Source: Perca fluviatilis
Taxonomy: Eukaryota > Chordata > Actinopteri > Perciformes > Percidae
Assembly (NCBI RefSeq): GCF_010015445.1
Contig: NC_053114.1
Coordinates: 26,121,579 to 26,185,578 of the forward strand
DNA length: 64,000 nucleotides
Direction of reading: 5' to 3'
Shown here: in pieces, positions 47,836 through 58,673 of the stretch
Layout: every line of letters begins with the position of its first letter
Position numbering within the stretch: the first letter of the stretch is position 1
Translations under genes and position numbers: made by a program
Notes under the pieces: model-generated
Told to the model about the DNA's origin: nothing
The model's database searches: none
Seen by the model: only the letters and a program-made list of their open reading frames with translations

Positions 47836-48921
47836 AATGTACAATATATAATTTACTGCCGCTATGGGTCTCTCTGCAGCCCCGGAGATAACGGCCAAGG
47901 ATACACCTACATCAATGGGATGGCTGCCAGGTGTTGCTGCCGGACTCTCCCCACCTTCACCTTTTGTCTGCAGGACAGTCACGATTTGTCGGTCAATTTT
48001 AACTGTAAAGAAGACCACAAGGGGGGGAAATTTCAGCACAACACCAGACAGCCAGACTCGGACGCCTGGGGCAATATTGTCTGTTTCCCCGACGGAACAT
48101 AAAACTTGCTGTTACTGCCGTTAGAGTTTGTGCTGGCTGGGTTCGGATTGTAAGTTAATAATAATGCCAGGCTGCTGGCTAACTGTAGATGTGTTGTGTC
48201 CCCGGGGCTGTTGTCCGCTCTCATCCAGAGTGAAGTCCCTTAGCGGCGGGTAGTGAGGCAGAAAAACCAGTGTGGGATAGCAGGCTAAATTAACATTAGC
48301 TTTGTCCTCTATCTATACAGCTAACGTTAACGCTAGCTGGCGAACGTAATCGTGGGTTAGCCCAGTGCTGTTTAACGTTAACTTTACCTTGATCAAAACA
48401 ATTATACCTAAAATAACTTCATGAGCATGTTGAACAATGTTGTAACCTTATAACATTCCCCTACCAAACATTAGCCTGAGCTACTTGTCAACGTAGCACA
48501 TAACGTTAAGCTGGATCGGTCGATATTGAAATGTATCAATAAATAAGGTCTCTGCTGTATTGCTGTGTTGTAAGTGGTATATTATCAATGACAAAATGAT
48601 GCTGTGGCAGAAAGCAAGCTGTATTACAGTTACTGAGTATTATTCTTTCTGTGACATTGTAAGTACTCTCGAATGTATCATCTGGGTTCCCGTGTTTTGA
48701 CGGAAGTTAGAGGAACCAGAGGGGTCAAAGGTTTTATGACGCCACTGACAGGCGACTAAATGAAACGTCCTGTGTCATTAAAATAAAATAACAGATTTTT
48801 CTGGGTTTCAACATTGTTGGAAACATTTGGGATAGTGTAAGTGCACAACTCAACAAAATAATTAACATAGGTATAGTCAATTTTAGACATTTTAATGCAG
48901 AAATGTTACATATTGTACCTT
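47836..48921. mobile_element. TA-flanked MITE with GTACAATAT ends
   Basis: The left end AATGTACAATATATAATTTA and the right end AATGTTACATATTGTACCTT are inverted, with TA on both outer sides (47834-47835, 48922-48923). The inside holds GGGGCTGTTGTCCGC, GCTAACGTTAACGCTAGCTG and GAAGTTAGAGGAACCAGAGG, phrases typical of a widespread fish MITE. Length 1086 bp. Open frames inside (47833-48224) overlap on both strands and are not transposase. Confidence 0.85.
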
Positions 48922-48923
48922 TA

Positions 48924-50033
48924 AACCTGTACATGAGCAAATTATTCTGTGGGTTTATGTTCTAGCAGTATGTGCAAAAATGAGCATTGCTGCAAAACTA
49001 AAATTGGCCACACTGATCCAGATCAGCCCATTCTAAAACTCAAGAGTCCCCTGAAACATTCTGACAGTATACTGCACACTCACAAAGAACCTAGCGGCCA
49101 AATGACAGGTGTTTATCTTTGTCACAATTCTGAAAAAACTCAATGAGTGTCAAATAATGTATGCCATATATGGAAGAATCATTAATGGAGGACTAATGGT
49201 GCACTACAAACACCAAACACGGTAGTAGATAAGGATGAATATCTAGACTGAAATTCTAGAAAACATGCAAACAATTACCAGACATCATGCCATGGGCTGC
49301 GCACTGGATCATGGCTGGGCTCCTGTATCGGGCGTTGGCACAGAACTTGCATCTTACTTTGGATCATATTTTACTATTTCAAAGTGCACCTACACTTTAG
49401 ATTTTCTTTTCCCAGACATTTTCAGTTAAAGATTCAAATCCCTGCCACCAAGATGCTCCTCCAACGGTCACAGATCATGGAAAGTGAAACTTAAATCATG
49501 GGGCAGTTAAATGTATTTACGCAATTAAAAAGATTAAAAGCTTCCTTCTTTTCACATTTTTATTTAAAGCATTATGTTATTTACTGTATACCATAATAGG
49601 CTGTATATTAACGTATTGGGAGAAAACAGGTAGCAGACATTGAGCACCTCCACATAGCCAAAATGGCATGATCCTCGTTTCATAACGCCATCGAATCAGA
49701 TTCCTTTGATCAACGCATCGAATATTCAACTATTCTCGGTCACCCCTAGTACACACCTACAGTACATGCTGTACACACATTAACAATCAGCCGTTATTCA
49801 GCTGTACACCTCTCTTGACAGCTTGAGGAGAGGCTGCTCTAAGGGCTCCAGGAAAGGCTGTTATTAAGCTGCAGCCCAGCCTGTGCTGAACAACCGAGCA
49901 CAATAAAAATTCCTTTTCTTTAATTAACTTTTATGGCCAGTGAAGAGGACACGCTGACACCTGTCTTGAGCGGTACCACCGACTACTTTTTGCCTTGCAC
50001 ATCTGCGCATGTAGTATAGGTTGTGTATGCGTC

Positions 50034-50040
<7 letters not shown>
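48924..50040. other. Single-copy-looking DNA, no gene called
   Basis: A GC-richer island at 49270-49350 on the minus strand has a modest donor (TCTG|GTAATTG) and is open in more than one frame; no acceptor with a pyrimidine tract is present. An ATTCGAC-type stretch near 49690-49745 may be a worn hAT end. Confidence 0.3.

Positions 50041-50085
<45 letters not shown>
50041..50085. repeat. (GT)n microsatellite
   Basis: An uninterrupted GT run of about 45 bp. It creates mirrored open frames of Cys-Val or Thr-His on the two strands that are not genes. Confidence 0.95.
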
Positions 50086-50086
<1 letters not shown>

Positions 50087-50374
50087 TTGTTTGCACTGCA
50101 GCAAACATCACAAAACTTGGCCATTTCCCTTCAATGCCCCTGAGGTAAGAAATAACATCAACAGTCACAAATACAACATACAACAATAATTTATATAATT
50201 ATAAACAATATATCTGGATGTGTTCTATCACTGTTCTCCTATGCATGCAGAAGTGAGCAAATAACATAATATTAATGTTATCAGATAAACTAATCACATG
50301 TTTTTCCTAAGTGCTCTACCACACTTTGCAGCAAACATTTCTAAAATGTACTGCACAATTATTGCATTGCATGG

Positions 50375-50375
<1 letters not shown>

Positions 50376-50415
<40 letters not shown>

Positions 50416-50432
50416 TGCACGCACGCACGCAC
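50376..50432. repeat. (CA)n followed by (GCAC)n
   Basis: A CA run of about 37 bp passes into GCATGCACGCACGCACGCAC, a compound alternating purine-pyrimidine repeat. Confidence 0.95.
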
Positions 50433-51061
50433 GAACACAGTTTGCCAGGGATGACACAAATTGGATCATCTAAAAATAGAAATGCATTTCAAGAGCAAAG
50501 CAAAGTTTAGCAGCAGCTAGAAAAGTCCTAGCTCCACAGGGATTTCAATTAGTGTTGCTCAGTCAACAGCACAGCAACCTACTTCCTTCTTATTAAAGGT
50601 CCAGTGTGTAACGTGTTTAATTGTTCATTATCAAAATCTGTGTTGCCCGTTCACAAACTTGTCCTTTTTCATGAATATTTACCACCACCATCAATTCCAA
50701 GTATTCCTTTTGGCTTGAAATTTTACATTTGCATTCGCATGAACTGGGGTAGATTTTCCATATTCATGCGCCATCTTGAAATACGTTAGCCGGTAAGGGA
50801 CATACAGGACATACTGCTCCGCCTTTCGCGTTTTCACTGTCACATGATAAACTCACAGGTGCTGCTAATGCTGCTAATGGGTATCGTAGCTTCCCAGCCC
50901 CGGAAAGTTTGAAGAAGGAAACATGGAGGACCACACGTATTCAAAATCCAAATTTCAGGAACAGGAGTCTTGAAAAGAGCAAGAGAGCGGCTTTTTGAAG
51001 CGTGAAGGCTACCGTAGCTGTAATACGTACTTTGAACTGCGTGGTGCGAGAGAGTTGATTG

Positions 51062-51504
51062 TAGGGCTGCAGCTATCGATTCTTTTTGTAATCGATTAAT
51101 CTAGCACTTTATCGATCGATTAATCGGATAATGTTTTTTTGCATTTTTAAACAGAAAAAAAGCAACATTTGTATTGCCTACATTGCTTACAATATCATCT
51201 CTCAAAAAACTAAATATATTAAGTGCATTTAAGTGCCATATTACATTGTTTTTAAAGATTTTTTTTTTTCAAATGATATCAACCTCAAACTAAGGCATAC
51301 ATTAAACATACACAAACATTACATTAAGTTGTGCAACTTAACTTTCAGAACTACAACTTTCAACCTGAGACTGATCTGTATATACAGTAGACCTATATGT
51401 AAATATTAGTTATACTCAACCTATTTTCATTTATATATTTAATTATAATGTCACACAGCTCTGTTACACTTATGCTATTAGATCGTTGATCAGCTGTTTC
51501 TCCG

Positions 51505-51562
<58 letters not shown>

Positions 51563-52140
51563 CAACAATCAGCTGTTTTTCCGAAGGGATAGTCAACGTG
51601 TCAGCTCTTTAGATCAGATCGTGGACAACACTACACAAACTACGTATTTTCTTGTCTTTGTTTTTGGTAGTTGTTGTGTTTGGTGTAGTTTCATCGTCCA
51701 TACGACTCTGTGATTTACTTCTGTCGGGTCCGCTTCGTGGGATGGATGATTAAGTTAGACTCCATATTTTCTGTTGAGATGCTGAAGCACTGACGTCGTG
51801 CTATTATTGTGGTAAGCTAGTTCCATTTTGCAGTAGACATACTGCACTGAGTTTTAGTTTTAATTACGTTTGAACTGATTCCAAACTTTGGACACTTTCT
51901 GTAGTTTTCTCCAGCCTGTCTCTTCTCTTAGCCCCTCGCTATTACGCTCTGGCATGTGTCGCCAGCAGCAGACTGAGCCGCGTCTGTGCAACAGTAATAA
52001 TGCTCCGTGCGGAAACACCGTCCGTCAGCGATACAACGTTGGTAACATTGATTTAACGAAGCTTCGAGGCAAGTCATTTTGCATCGAGGATTTTTTGTAA
52101 TCGAATTATTCGAGTTATTCGAGGAATCGTTTCAGCCCTA
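51062..52140. mobile_element. hAT transposon nested in a MITE, 7 of 8 bp duplication
   Basis: The ends TAGGGCTGCAGCTATCGATT and GAGGAATCGTTTCAGCCCTA are inverted. GTTGATTG at 51054-51061 and GTAGATTG at 52141-52148 are the target copies with one mismatch. It is the longest hAT here, with sub-terminal ATCGATTAATC words, but its open frames show no transposase motif. A 52-bp GA microsatellite lies inside it. Confidence 0.88.
51507..51558. repeat. (GA)n microsatellite inside a hAT element
   Basis: 26 uninterrupted GA units. Expansion happened after, or came with, insertion of the host element. Confidence 0.95.
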
Positions 52141-52483
52141 GTAGATTGCGATATATGATCTCAATGCTAGATGGGAGAAAGTCCTACACATTGGACCTTT
52201 AATAAACAAAGCCAGACTTCTTTTTTTATCATGAATTAAAACACATAGTTGGTGCTGATTGCTGATAGAAACAACTACTCTTCCTGTACTTAGTTTCATC
52301 TCCTGCATCCTGTCTTGCCTGGCATGATAAAAGAAATGCTGTAGGGAGGCGGAAATTAAATCGGTGACAGATTTCAAGGCTGAGCCTGAAAGAAAAAAAA
52401 AGTTCTGCACAGTATTTGAAGAAGGTAGAGTTTACACCAACATGTGATATAGTATTTATCTTTTGAGTTAGTCACTTAACTTT

Positions 52484-52640
52484 TTAAAGATTATTTTGTG
52501 GGGCTTTTCCCTTTATTATACAGTGACAGTGGATAGACATGAAAGGGGGAAGACATGCAGCAAAGGGCAGCAGGTCGGATTTGAACCTACGCCACTGCAG
52601 GACTCAGCCAACATGGGGCGAACACTCTTACTGGGTGAAC
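52484..52640 (-). mobile_element. tRNA-derived SINE, reverse copy 4
   Basis: Read in reverse it has a head with a B-box-like GGTTCAAATCC, then CGACCTGCTGCCC, TTTGCTGCATGTCTTCCCCC, TTTCATGTCTATCCACTGTC and a degenerate tail. It is closest to copy 3 (12936-13122). The tRNA-like 5' end is cut short near 52640. Confidence 0.85.
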
Positions 52641-52789
52641 ATTCATTGGAGTGAGGTTTGTATGTTAAAATGCGTGACTACAGATACTATTATTATATAT
52701 TATACTATATAGATTAGGACAGAAAAGTGCAGTAAGGGGTTGAGATATAATCCGGGTATGTTAAAATGGAACAAAATAAAGTTGCCTTG

Positions 52790-53227
52790 CCTTACAACCT
52801 CAGCCTGTCAGTCAGTCCCCAGGGCACAGAAACCACCGTTGTGCCTGCTCGTGTCAGAGGAAGTGTAATGTCAACAGCACCGCGACCGCCTTTCGCCTCG
52901 CCATTAATATCATATCGTGGCAAACGCTGTCTGCGTGAAGTTTTGAAAAACTGTAACCACACTTGAAACCACTTTATCGGCATCGCCGTGACTCACTGTG
53001 ACTTCAACAAAACTGCAGAGCCCACGTAGTTTACTCCGTCCGCACCTCTGCACACGCATGTGTCAGACCTCTGCTCTCTGTCACCATGCAGAGAGGACAG
53101 ATAAGCTTGCGCTTACTCTCAGGTACCAAAATCAGGCACCGTTTGATTTTACGTGAACCAATACTCGGTAGTATCGACGTGATTCGGTCGGTACCGGTAA
53201 AAGTACCGGGTTCGGTACCGAACCCTA
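52790..53227. mobile_element. hAT element, one end intact, other end not found
   Basis: The right end reads CCGGGTTCGGTACCGAACCC followed by TA, so the reverse strand begins TAGGGTTCGGTACCG, a typical teleost hAT terminus with GGTACC palindromes. The CpG-rich body reaches left to roughly 52790; the limit is approximate. Confidence 0.6.
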
Positions 53228-53230
53228 ATT

Positions 53231-53320
53231 GTTGTACTTCTACTTTTACTTAAGTAAATATGTCTCTAGTTATTTGTACTTTTACTTAAGTACTGAGATT
53301 CAGTACTTCCTCCACCACTG
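53231..53320. mobile_element. hAT end of the CAGTGGTGG type
   Basis: The segment ends CAGTACTTCCTCCACCACTG; in reverse it starts CAGTGGTGGAGGAAGTACTG and continues with several AAGTA words. It abuts the hAT end at 53227, so two hAT termini lie back to back. Only this end is present. Confidence 0.65.
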
Positions 53321-53855
53321 ATCAAGAGCTTGATACTCAAAAGCCTGCAGTAAAATCTCTAACCTTACACACTTCTCAGCAACCACCTAACACACAACAT
53401 GAATAATGACAAAACTATTTAACTGGGGTTAATTATAGGCATTCTGGGAGGCCATTAAAAGTGTCCTTGTAATGCAGACGTCAGAAGTTCTGTGGGGGTG
53501 GGAGGAAGAGAGCGGCCAAAGCCTTGATTGATGGCCAAGGATGAGCGATTAGAGCTGTGAGCTGCTATAATATCCCCATGGCCGGACATGCTGCAGGAGC
53601 CAACCACAGCACTGTAAACATTTCACTGCCTTTAAAGGAAGGGAGATGTGCATTTAATACTAAAGCAAGCTGCTGCCAAGGCTCATTACCACAGCCGTCC
53701 TAACGCGTCACTACATTCATACACCCATCAAACACACATCATCCATCCTATGTTATCATATGCACACAGACTTTATATACAGACAGTATATAGTGGGCAA
53801 AGCCGCACATGCACAAATACAAATACACAATCACGCAGTACATTCTAGCCCTTTA
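53321..53855. other. Single-copy-looking DNA
   Basis: 53440-53650 has conserved-element-like composition (GGTTAATTATAGGCATTCTG). An 18-base splice-flanked unit at 53369-53386 (minus) is too short to call. Confidence 0.3.
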
Positions 53856-53870
53856 AAAATGCATTGCATG

Positions 53871-54060
53871 GGTGCCTGGGTACCTCACCTGGTAGAGCAG
53901 GCGCCCATATATAGAGCTTTACTCCTCGACGCAGCAGCCACAGGTTCGAATCCGCCCTGCGGCCCTTTGCTGCATGTTATTCCCCCCCTCTCTCTCCCCT
54001 TTCATGTCTTCAGCTGTCCTGTATAAATTAAGGCCAAAAAAACAAAAATTATCTTTAAAA
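53871..54060 (+). mobile_element. tRNA-derived SINE, copy 5, with target duplication
   Basis: The head contains TACCTCACCTGGTAGAGC and a good B box (GGTTCGAATCC), then CCTTTGCTGCATGTTATTCC, CCTCTCTCTCCCC, TTTCATGTCTTCAGCTGTCC and an A-rich tail. The 15-base copies AAAATGCATTGCATG (53856-53870) and AAAATGCACTACATG (54061-54075) match at 13 positions and are the likely target duplication. It is the best-preserved SINE here and the closest to copy 1. Confidence 0.9.
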
Positions 54061-54075
54061 AAAATGCACTACATG

Positions 54076-57000
54076 TCACTTGACTAATATCAAGCCCTCT
54101 GAAAACTGAAAACTAGCTGTTGTGCCTTTCATGTGTACCTGCTGCATGAGCATTTTTTTACTGATAAATAACACAGCACCATTATGTTGCAAAGTAAAAG
54201 CCAGGTTATACAGAGTTAAGGGCTGTCCACAACAAGAACGTTAACTATAACAATAAGGATGTCAGCATCCACACTGATGAACAATAACGTTCTGTAAACA
54301 CTGGCGCCAAGCACGTCCTGCACACTCCAGGTGTGTCGGAACCCTAAAATTTATATCCCAGTTAATAATAACAAAAACACTTAACACTGATTCCAAGGGT
54401 GAGCCTGATTGCTTCCCAGATGTCGGTCTTGATAGCGTCTTTATAAACCCTGACGTTTTTTCAACCTCAATGATGATTGTCAATGTCATCTGCCATGCTC
54501 AATGTGATGTGTTGAATGTGACGCCCTGTAAATTTGGATGGATTTTGATTTGCTGTCAATGCAGCCACTGAGGCACTGTTTTGCCCACTACATATTATAT
54601 TAAAATCACATCAACAGTAAGCAAGTATCATTAACATACCTTCAAAATAAGTGTTTGTTATTTAAAGACCATTATTGAGTCTAGCCACAAAAGCATTTTT
54701 GTAAATCATAATTCCAAAGCTTTTAATAGTCTTTGTGACAGCGATGCTTTTAAGATTCATAGCAAAATTCCAGGACACAGTTAGTATGCACAATCAAGTG
54801 TACACAGGGAGATCAGCAGTCTGTGTTGGTGTTACCCCTGGACACAGTTGCATTTAAAGCAATAAGGAACTGTGTAATGAGAGAATGGTGTGCTATTGGC
54901 ATTGTTCACTGGCAAACCTACTATCCCTGAGTTACTTTGGATCAAGGGATTGTGACAGCATGCAACCATCAGGATGAAAAACTACAGACTAAAAGGCAGG
55001 GGTTGGCACTGCTCCTGAACCCTGTGAATTGTATGAGAGGTGTATGGAGAGTCAGAAAGAAAAAAGAGAGAAATAGAGCAATGACTGCAGGTAAATAGAG
55101 AGGAGGTAGAGGAATGAAAGCGAGAGAGAGGGGAAAGGGGTGAGGGATAGAGAAGAGAAGAGAAGAGAAATTAGGTTGTTATGTATATTGCTGGCAATTC
55201 ACACACGCACATTCCATCTGAGATCCCATCAGCTGTCAAATTGGGAAAGCGATGGGGATGTGAGAGCGGCAAGAATCTCAACAAGGTCTGAACTTGGCGC
55301 ACCACTGAGACCTAATCAAAACACAATCACGTTCACTGCCAGAACAGACGCACACAGGCCCGCACCCATACACTCATTCTCTCCACTCACATTCATATCC
55401 AAGCAAATGCCTAGTCACTCCCTCTCTTTTTCACACAAACACCGTTAAACAAATGTACACATAATCATGCACACACTCACAGAAAAATATTAACTTGCAG
55501 TCACACATGGGCAAACACATTCTGTCCCATGCAATCACACTTCGGCCTGTTTCAAACCATTCGCTGCTCCAAGGCGGAGAGATGATGTATAAAACTGCCC
55601 AGTTAAATACAGGCTCTTATCTCTCGCTTTGACCCGTGACTTGAGTTTATCTCCATTATGCAGTGGTTCATTTCAAAAGCTTCACCTCTGTTGGAGGTTA
55701 TTGGTATGGAAGACACAGACACGAACTGTGGTTGCATATAGAGATCAGCCCAAATGCTTCTCCAACTGAGTTTAGCCTTTCTCCCTAATGCCCCGGCCCC
55801 CTGACAGTCTATCTGCAGCCTTACAGTAGTCGAGCCCACTCACTCAGGTATGACGGCATCACGGCTGACCAGCTCCCGGTCAGCATTCTCACCGTTAATC
55901 CACACAGATAGGTCAAATGCTGACCACTAGCAAATAATAGCTTGCAGTTGGCTCTGCCAAAGCTACTGTAATGAGGGAACAGGTGTCTGAATGTAGAAAG
56001 AGTTTTTCCTTTGAGATTTGTTCAGTTCTGTAAATTAAGAGATTCTACTGAGTAGATGTCACTGATAAGATTAGGACTTGTATGGTTGGCGCAGTATTTG
56101 TGATAATGCTCCAGCTTTAACACAAATATTGAATGTTTTTATTTATTTTTTTAATCTTATCCAGGAGCAAAAAAAATCTTACTGTGTGCCAAGTGCACAC
56201 ATATGTCTGTTGCTTCATCAGGTAAGAAGTACTGACTTTGAAGCATTTTCCTATTTACTATCTTCAATTGAATTTGGCACCCTTTCCTGAGAGAACAAAG
56301 GAGGTGAGTTTCCGAGGCTCAGCTGTGTCAAGAGCCCTATCGAATACTGTTGATTTCAGCAGCAGGAGAGCAGACAATGGAGAAGCATGCTAAAGATAAA
56401 CCGATGACATGATAGTGATGTACAACAAACTTGACTTTATAATACAGAAACACCATAAAAAACAGAATACAGAATACAGGACACCCTTAAAAAAGCAAAC
56501 AAATGCACCGTGTGCCTCTTCCTCTCGACACGATTTACATTGCTGTAGTTATACTGATAAGTGGATCTGTCAGATAGTGAAGAAAAGTCAACTCACTTAC
56601 AAAAACACTGACAGCTTATGGGAGGTTTGTGAGAATAGCACTATTACAGATGGACATACAGTAAGATGACACTGGAAGTGTTTCACCGAGCAAATCTTTG
56701 CCACTAAAAGCAGGGTTAGAGCTTCTGTATAAAGCACTGGTCCATTCATTAATATTGTGCCTGCCAGGCACACAAAGCTCAACTAAAAAAGTATAGGTTT
56801 CTACTAAACTCTACTAACAGGTCGTCAGTGTGACATCGGGCCTCCGGGAACAGGCAGTCTGCCAAGCTAAGAGAATAAGACCCTTCCTGGCGAGTCACTC
56901 TGAAGGAAAGGATAAATGCTGGAATCAACAACAGGCTTTAGGGGGTCCTGTGGGGCCAAAGAGCAGACTGGCAACACAAAGGAATGGGAGGAAAAAGCAA

Positions 57001-58079
57001 GAATACTTTGTTCAGAGAAAAGAACAGTGAATCTTTCGCACATACACACTTAGCTGTCCTTTTGAGTAGGATTAGGGGGCGCTACAGTGGAGCTGCAGAT
57101 GTGCACAGACACACAGACAGAGGCCCAAAGCTTGGTATCAACTTAACACTGACACACCACGCCATGGCTTGAGAGATTACAGGGGGCTAGATGTGCCATT
57201 TCTGACATACCGTAAAGTGCAGTGTTGCCATCTTTAACACCCCTCTAACTCCTCATCTCTTTTCCTCTCATCTACTCGTCTCCTTTGCAGTCCCTTTCTG
57301 TCAAGTGGCATAGAGGAGAACGAGCCAAATGTCTGTGTCTGCTTACTGGGGCAAGTGAACATTTGAAATGACAGAGGGTGATGTTGGCTTGAGTGCTGGA
57401 GAAGATGCCTCAGAGCTAAGTGAAGGACCATTAGGGAGACGGTGATAAGATGCATGCATGTAGACAGGCCTACAGAGTGTTCACCTTGAACAGTCTGGTG
57501 TCATCTGAGGAGGGCATCAAACTCCAATCAAACTCCATCGCAGCTGACAGCAAAATCAAACTGATGCCTACAAACATGCCGAAAGGTGCTGCGACCTCCA
57601 CACCCAGTTATTATTCATGCACAGTGACTCGCTATTATTTTGATGCCTTCTCACTTCAGTTGGCATTCCTGTATTGGTCAACTAAGCAAAAAGCTTTCAA
57701 GAGCTACAGTAACACTGATGACCTGAAGGCTTCTTGTCAAAGGAGACACTTATATAGGCATTTAGCGATGAGGTAATGTAAACATCACAGCTTCACAGCT
57801 TGTGCTGCGTGTACAGTAACTATGTCAGTTGTACTATATGTGTGTATAATAATACAGTAAATGTGAATGAGTTGAAATATTGCACAAGCATGTTCCTTCT
57901 CAGGAAGCTAACCTTGGTCATGTTTGTCCCTCATGGATCAAACACACATTCTTTCTTTCCTGCATCGCCTCTCTAACCAGTGTTTGCAGAGTTGGAAATT
58001 TCTTAAATCATTTATGCTGTTAATAACCAGCTCAGTCTCTGTGGTACAGAGCAGTCGTGTTCAAACACAGCTACGCATC
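54076..58079. other. Single-copy-looking DNA, no gene called
   Basis: Coding-like open stretches occur on the minus strand at about 55605-55930, including a short frame with WINGENADREL and an adjacent 78-codon frame, but they are in different frames, separated by less than an intron length, and end in stops. A GCTGACC/GGTCAGC inverted pair lies near 55863-55884. Nothing else is recognised. Confidence 0.3.
55149..55170. repeat. (AGAAG)n run
   Basis: About four AGAAG units in a purine-rich stretch. Confidence 0.8.
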
Positions 58080-58138
58080 TGTGTGTGTGTGTGTGTGTGT
58101 GTGTTGTGTGTGTGTGTGTGCGCGTGTGTGTGTTTGTG
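58080..58138. repeat. (GT)n microsatellite, interrupted
   Basis: A GT run broken by TTG, CGCG and TTTG, about 59 bp. Confidence 0.9.
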
Positions 58139-58305
58139 CACAGCATAGTGAAAATGGGAGTTTTGAACAGTGAGGTGAAGGTGTATGTATGAATGTGTAT
58201 GTGATTGCAGTGTGAGTTATCACAGACTAGGCAGGATTGACTGTGATAGTTGAGGGTGGGTATACAGTGGGCTCCTGTGTCAACACAGGGGAAACCACAG
58301 ATTTC

Positions 58306-58665
58306 TAGGGCTGTCCTCGACTAAAGAAATTCTTAGTCGACTAACACTTATACAATTTTGTCGACTAATCGATTAGTTGATTTAATTGACAGAGCTGTGC
58401 GCTTAGAGAGGTGGTTAAGACTAGAAAAGCAAAATATAAATGTAGTTAATTAACCATCTGTAAAACTGAGTTTCTCCACAATTAATCCTGCAAAAGCACC
58501 ACTTTAAATCTTGTGCTTACCATAAATGTGCTCATAAGTTTCTTGGAAATTAGTAATTAAGCATGAATAAGCATAAAAAAATGACTTATCAACTAAAGAA
58601 ATTTTAGTCGACTAAGACCAAAACGACCGATTAGTCGACTAATCGACTAAGAGGTGGCAGCCCTA
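58306..58665. mobile_element. Non-autonomous hAT transposon, perfect 8-bp duplication
   Basis: The ends TAGGGCTGTCCTCGACTAAA and GAGGTGGCAGCCCTA are inverted; CAGATTTC lies at 58298-58305 and 58666-58673. Both sub-terminal regions are built from TAGTCGACTAA palindromes. 360 bp, no coding capacity. Confidence 0.93.
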
Positions 58666-58673
58666 CAGATTTC

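Larger units (their letters stand above)
50596..52199. mobile_element. TA-flanked MITE (AAGGTCC ends), split by a nested hAT
   Basis: The left end AAGGTCCAGTGTGTAACG and the right end CCTACACATTGGACCTT are inverted, with TA at 50594-50595 and 52200-52201. The outer element is about 520 bp once the 1079-bp insert at 51062-52140 is removed. It shares end type and TA duplication with 26465-27193 and 47836-48921. Confidence 0.85.

Noticed and set aside
49995..50189. Open frames of repeated Cys-Val or Thr-His
   Set aside because: Direct translation of the GT microsatellite; frames at 25772-25968, 50298-50510 and 58080-58140 are the same artefact.
53369..53386. 18-base possible micro-exon (minus)
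   Set aside because: Too short, and no nearby exon supports it.
55603..55932. Coding-like minus-strand stretches with WINGENADREL and a following 78-codon frame
   Set aside because: The pieces are in different frames, are separated by less than a normal intron, and run into stops. Even so, this shows how easily chance frames look coding here.
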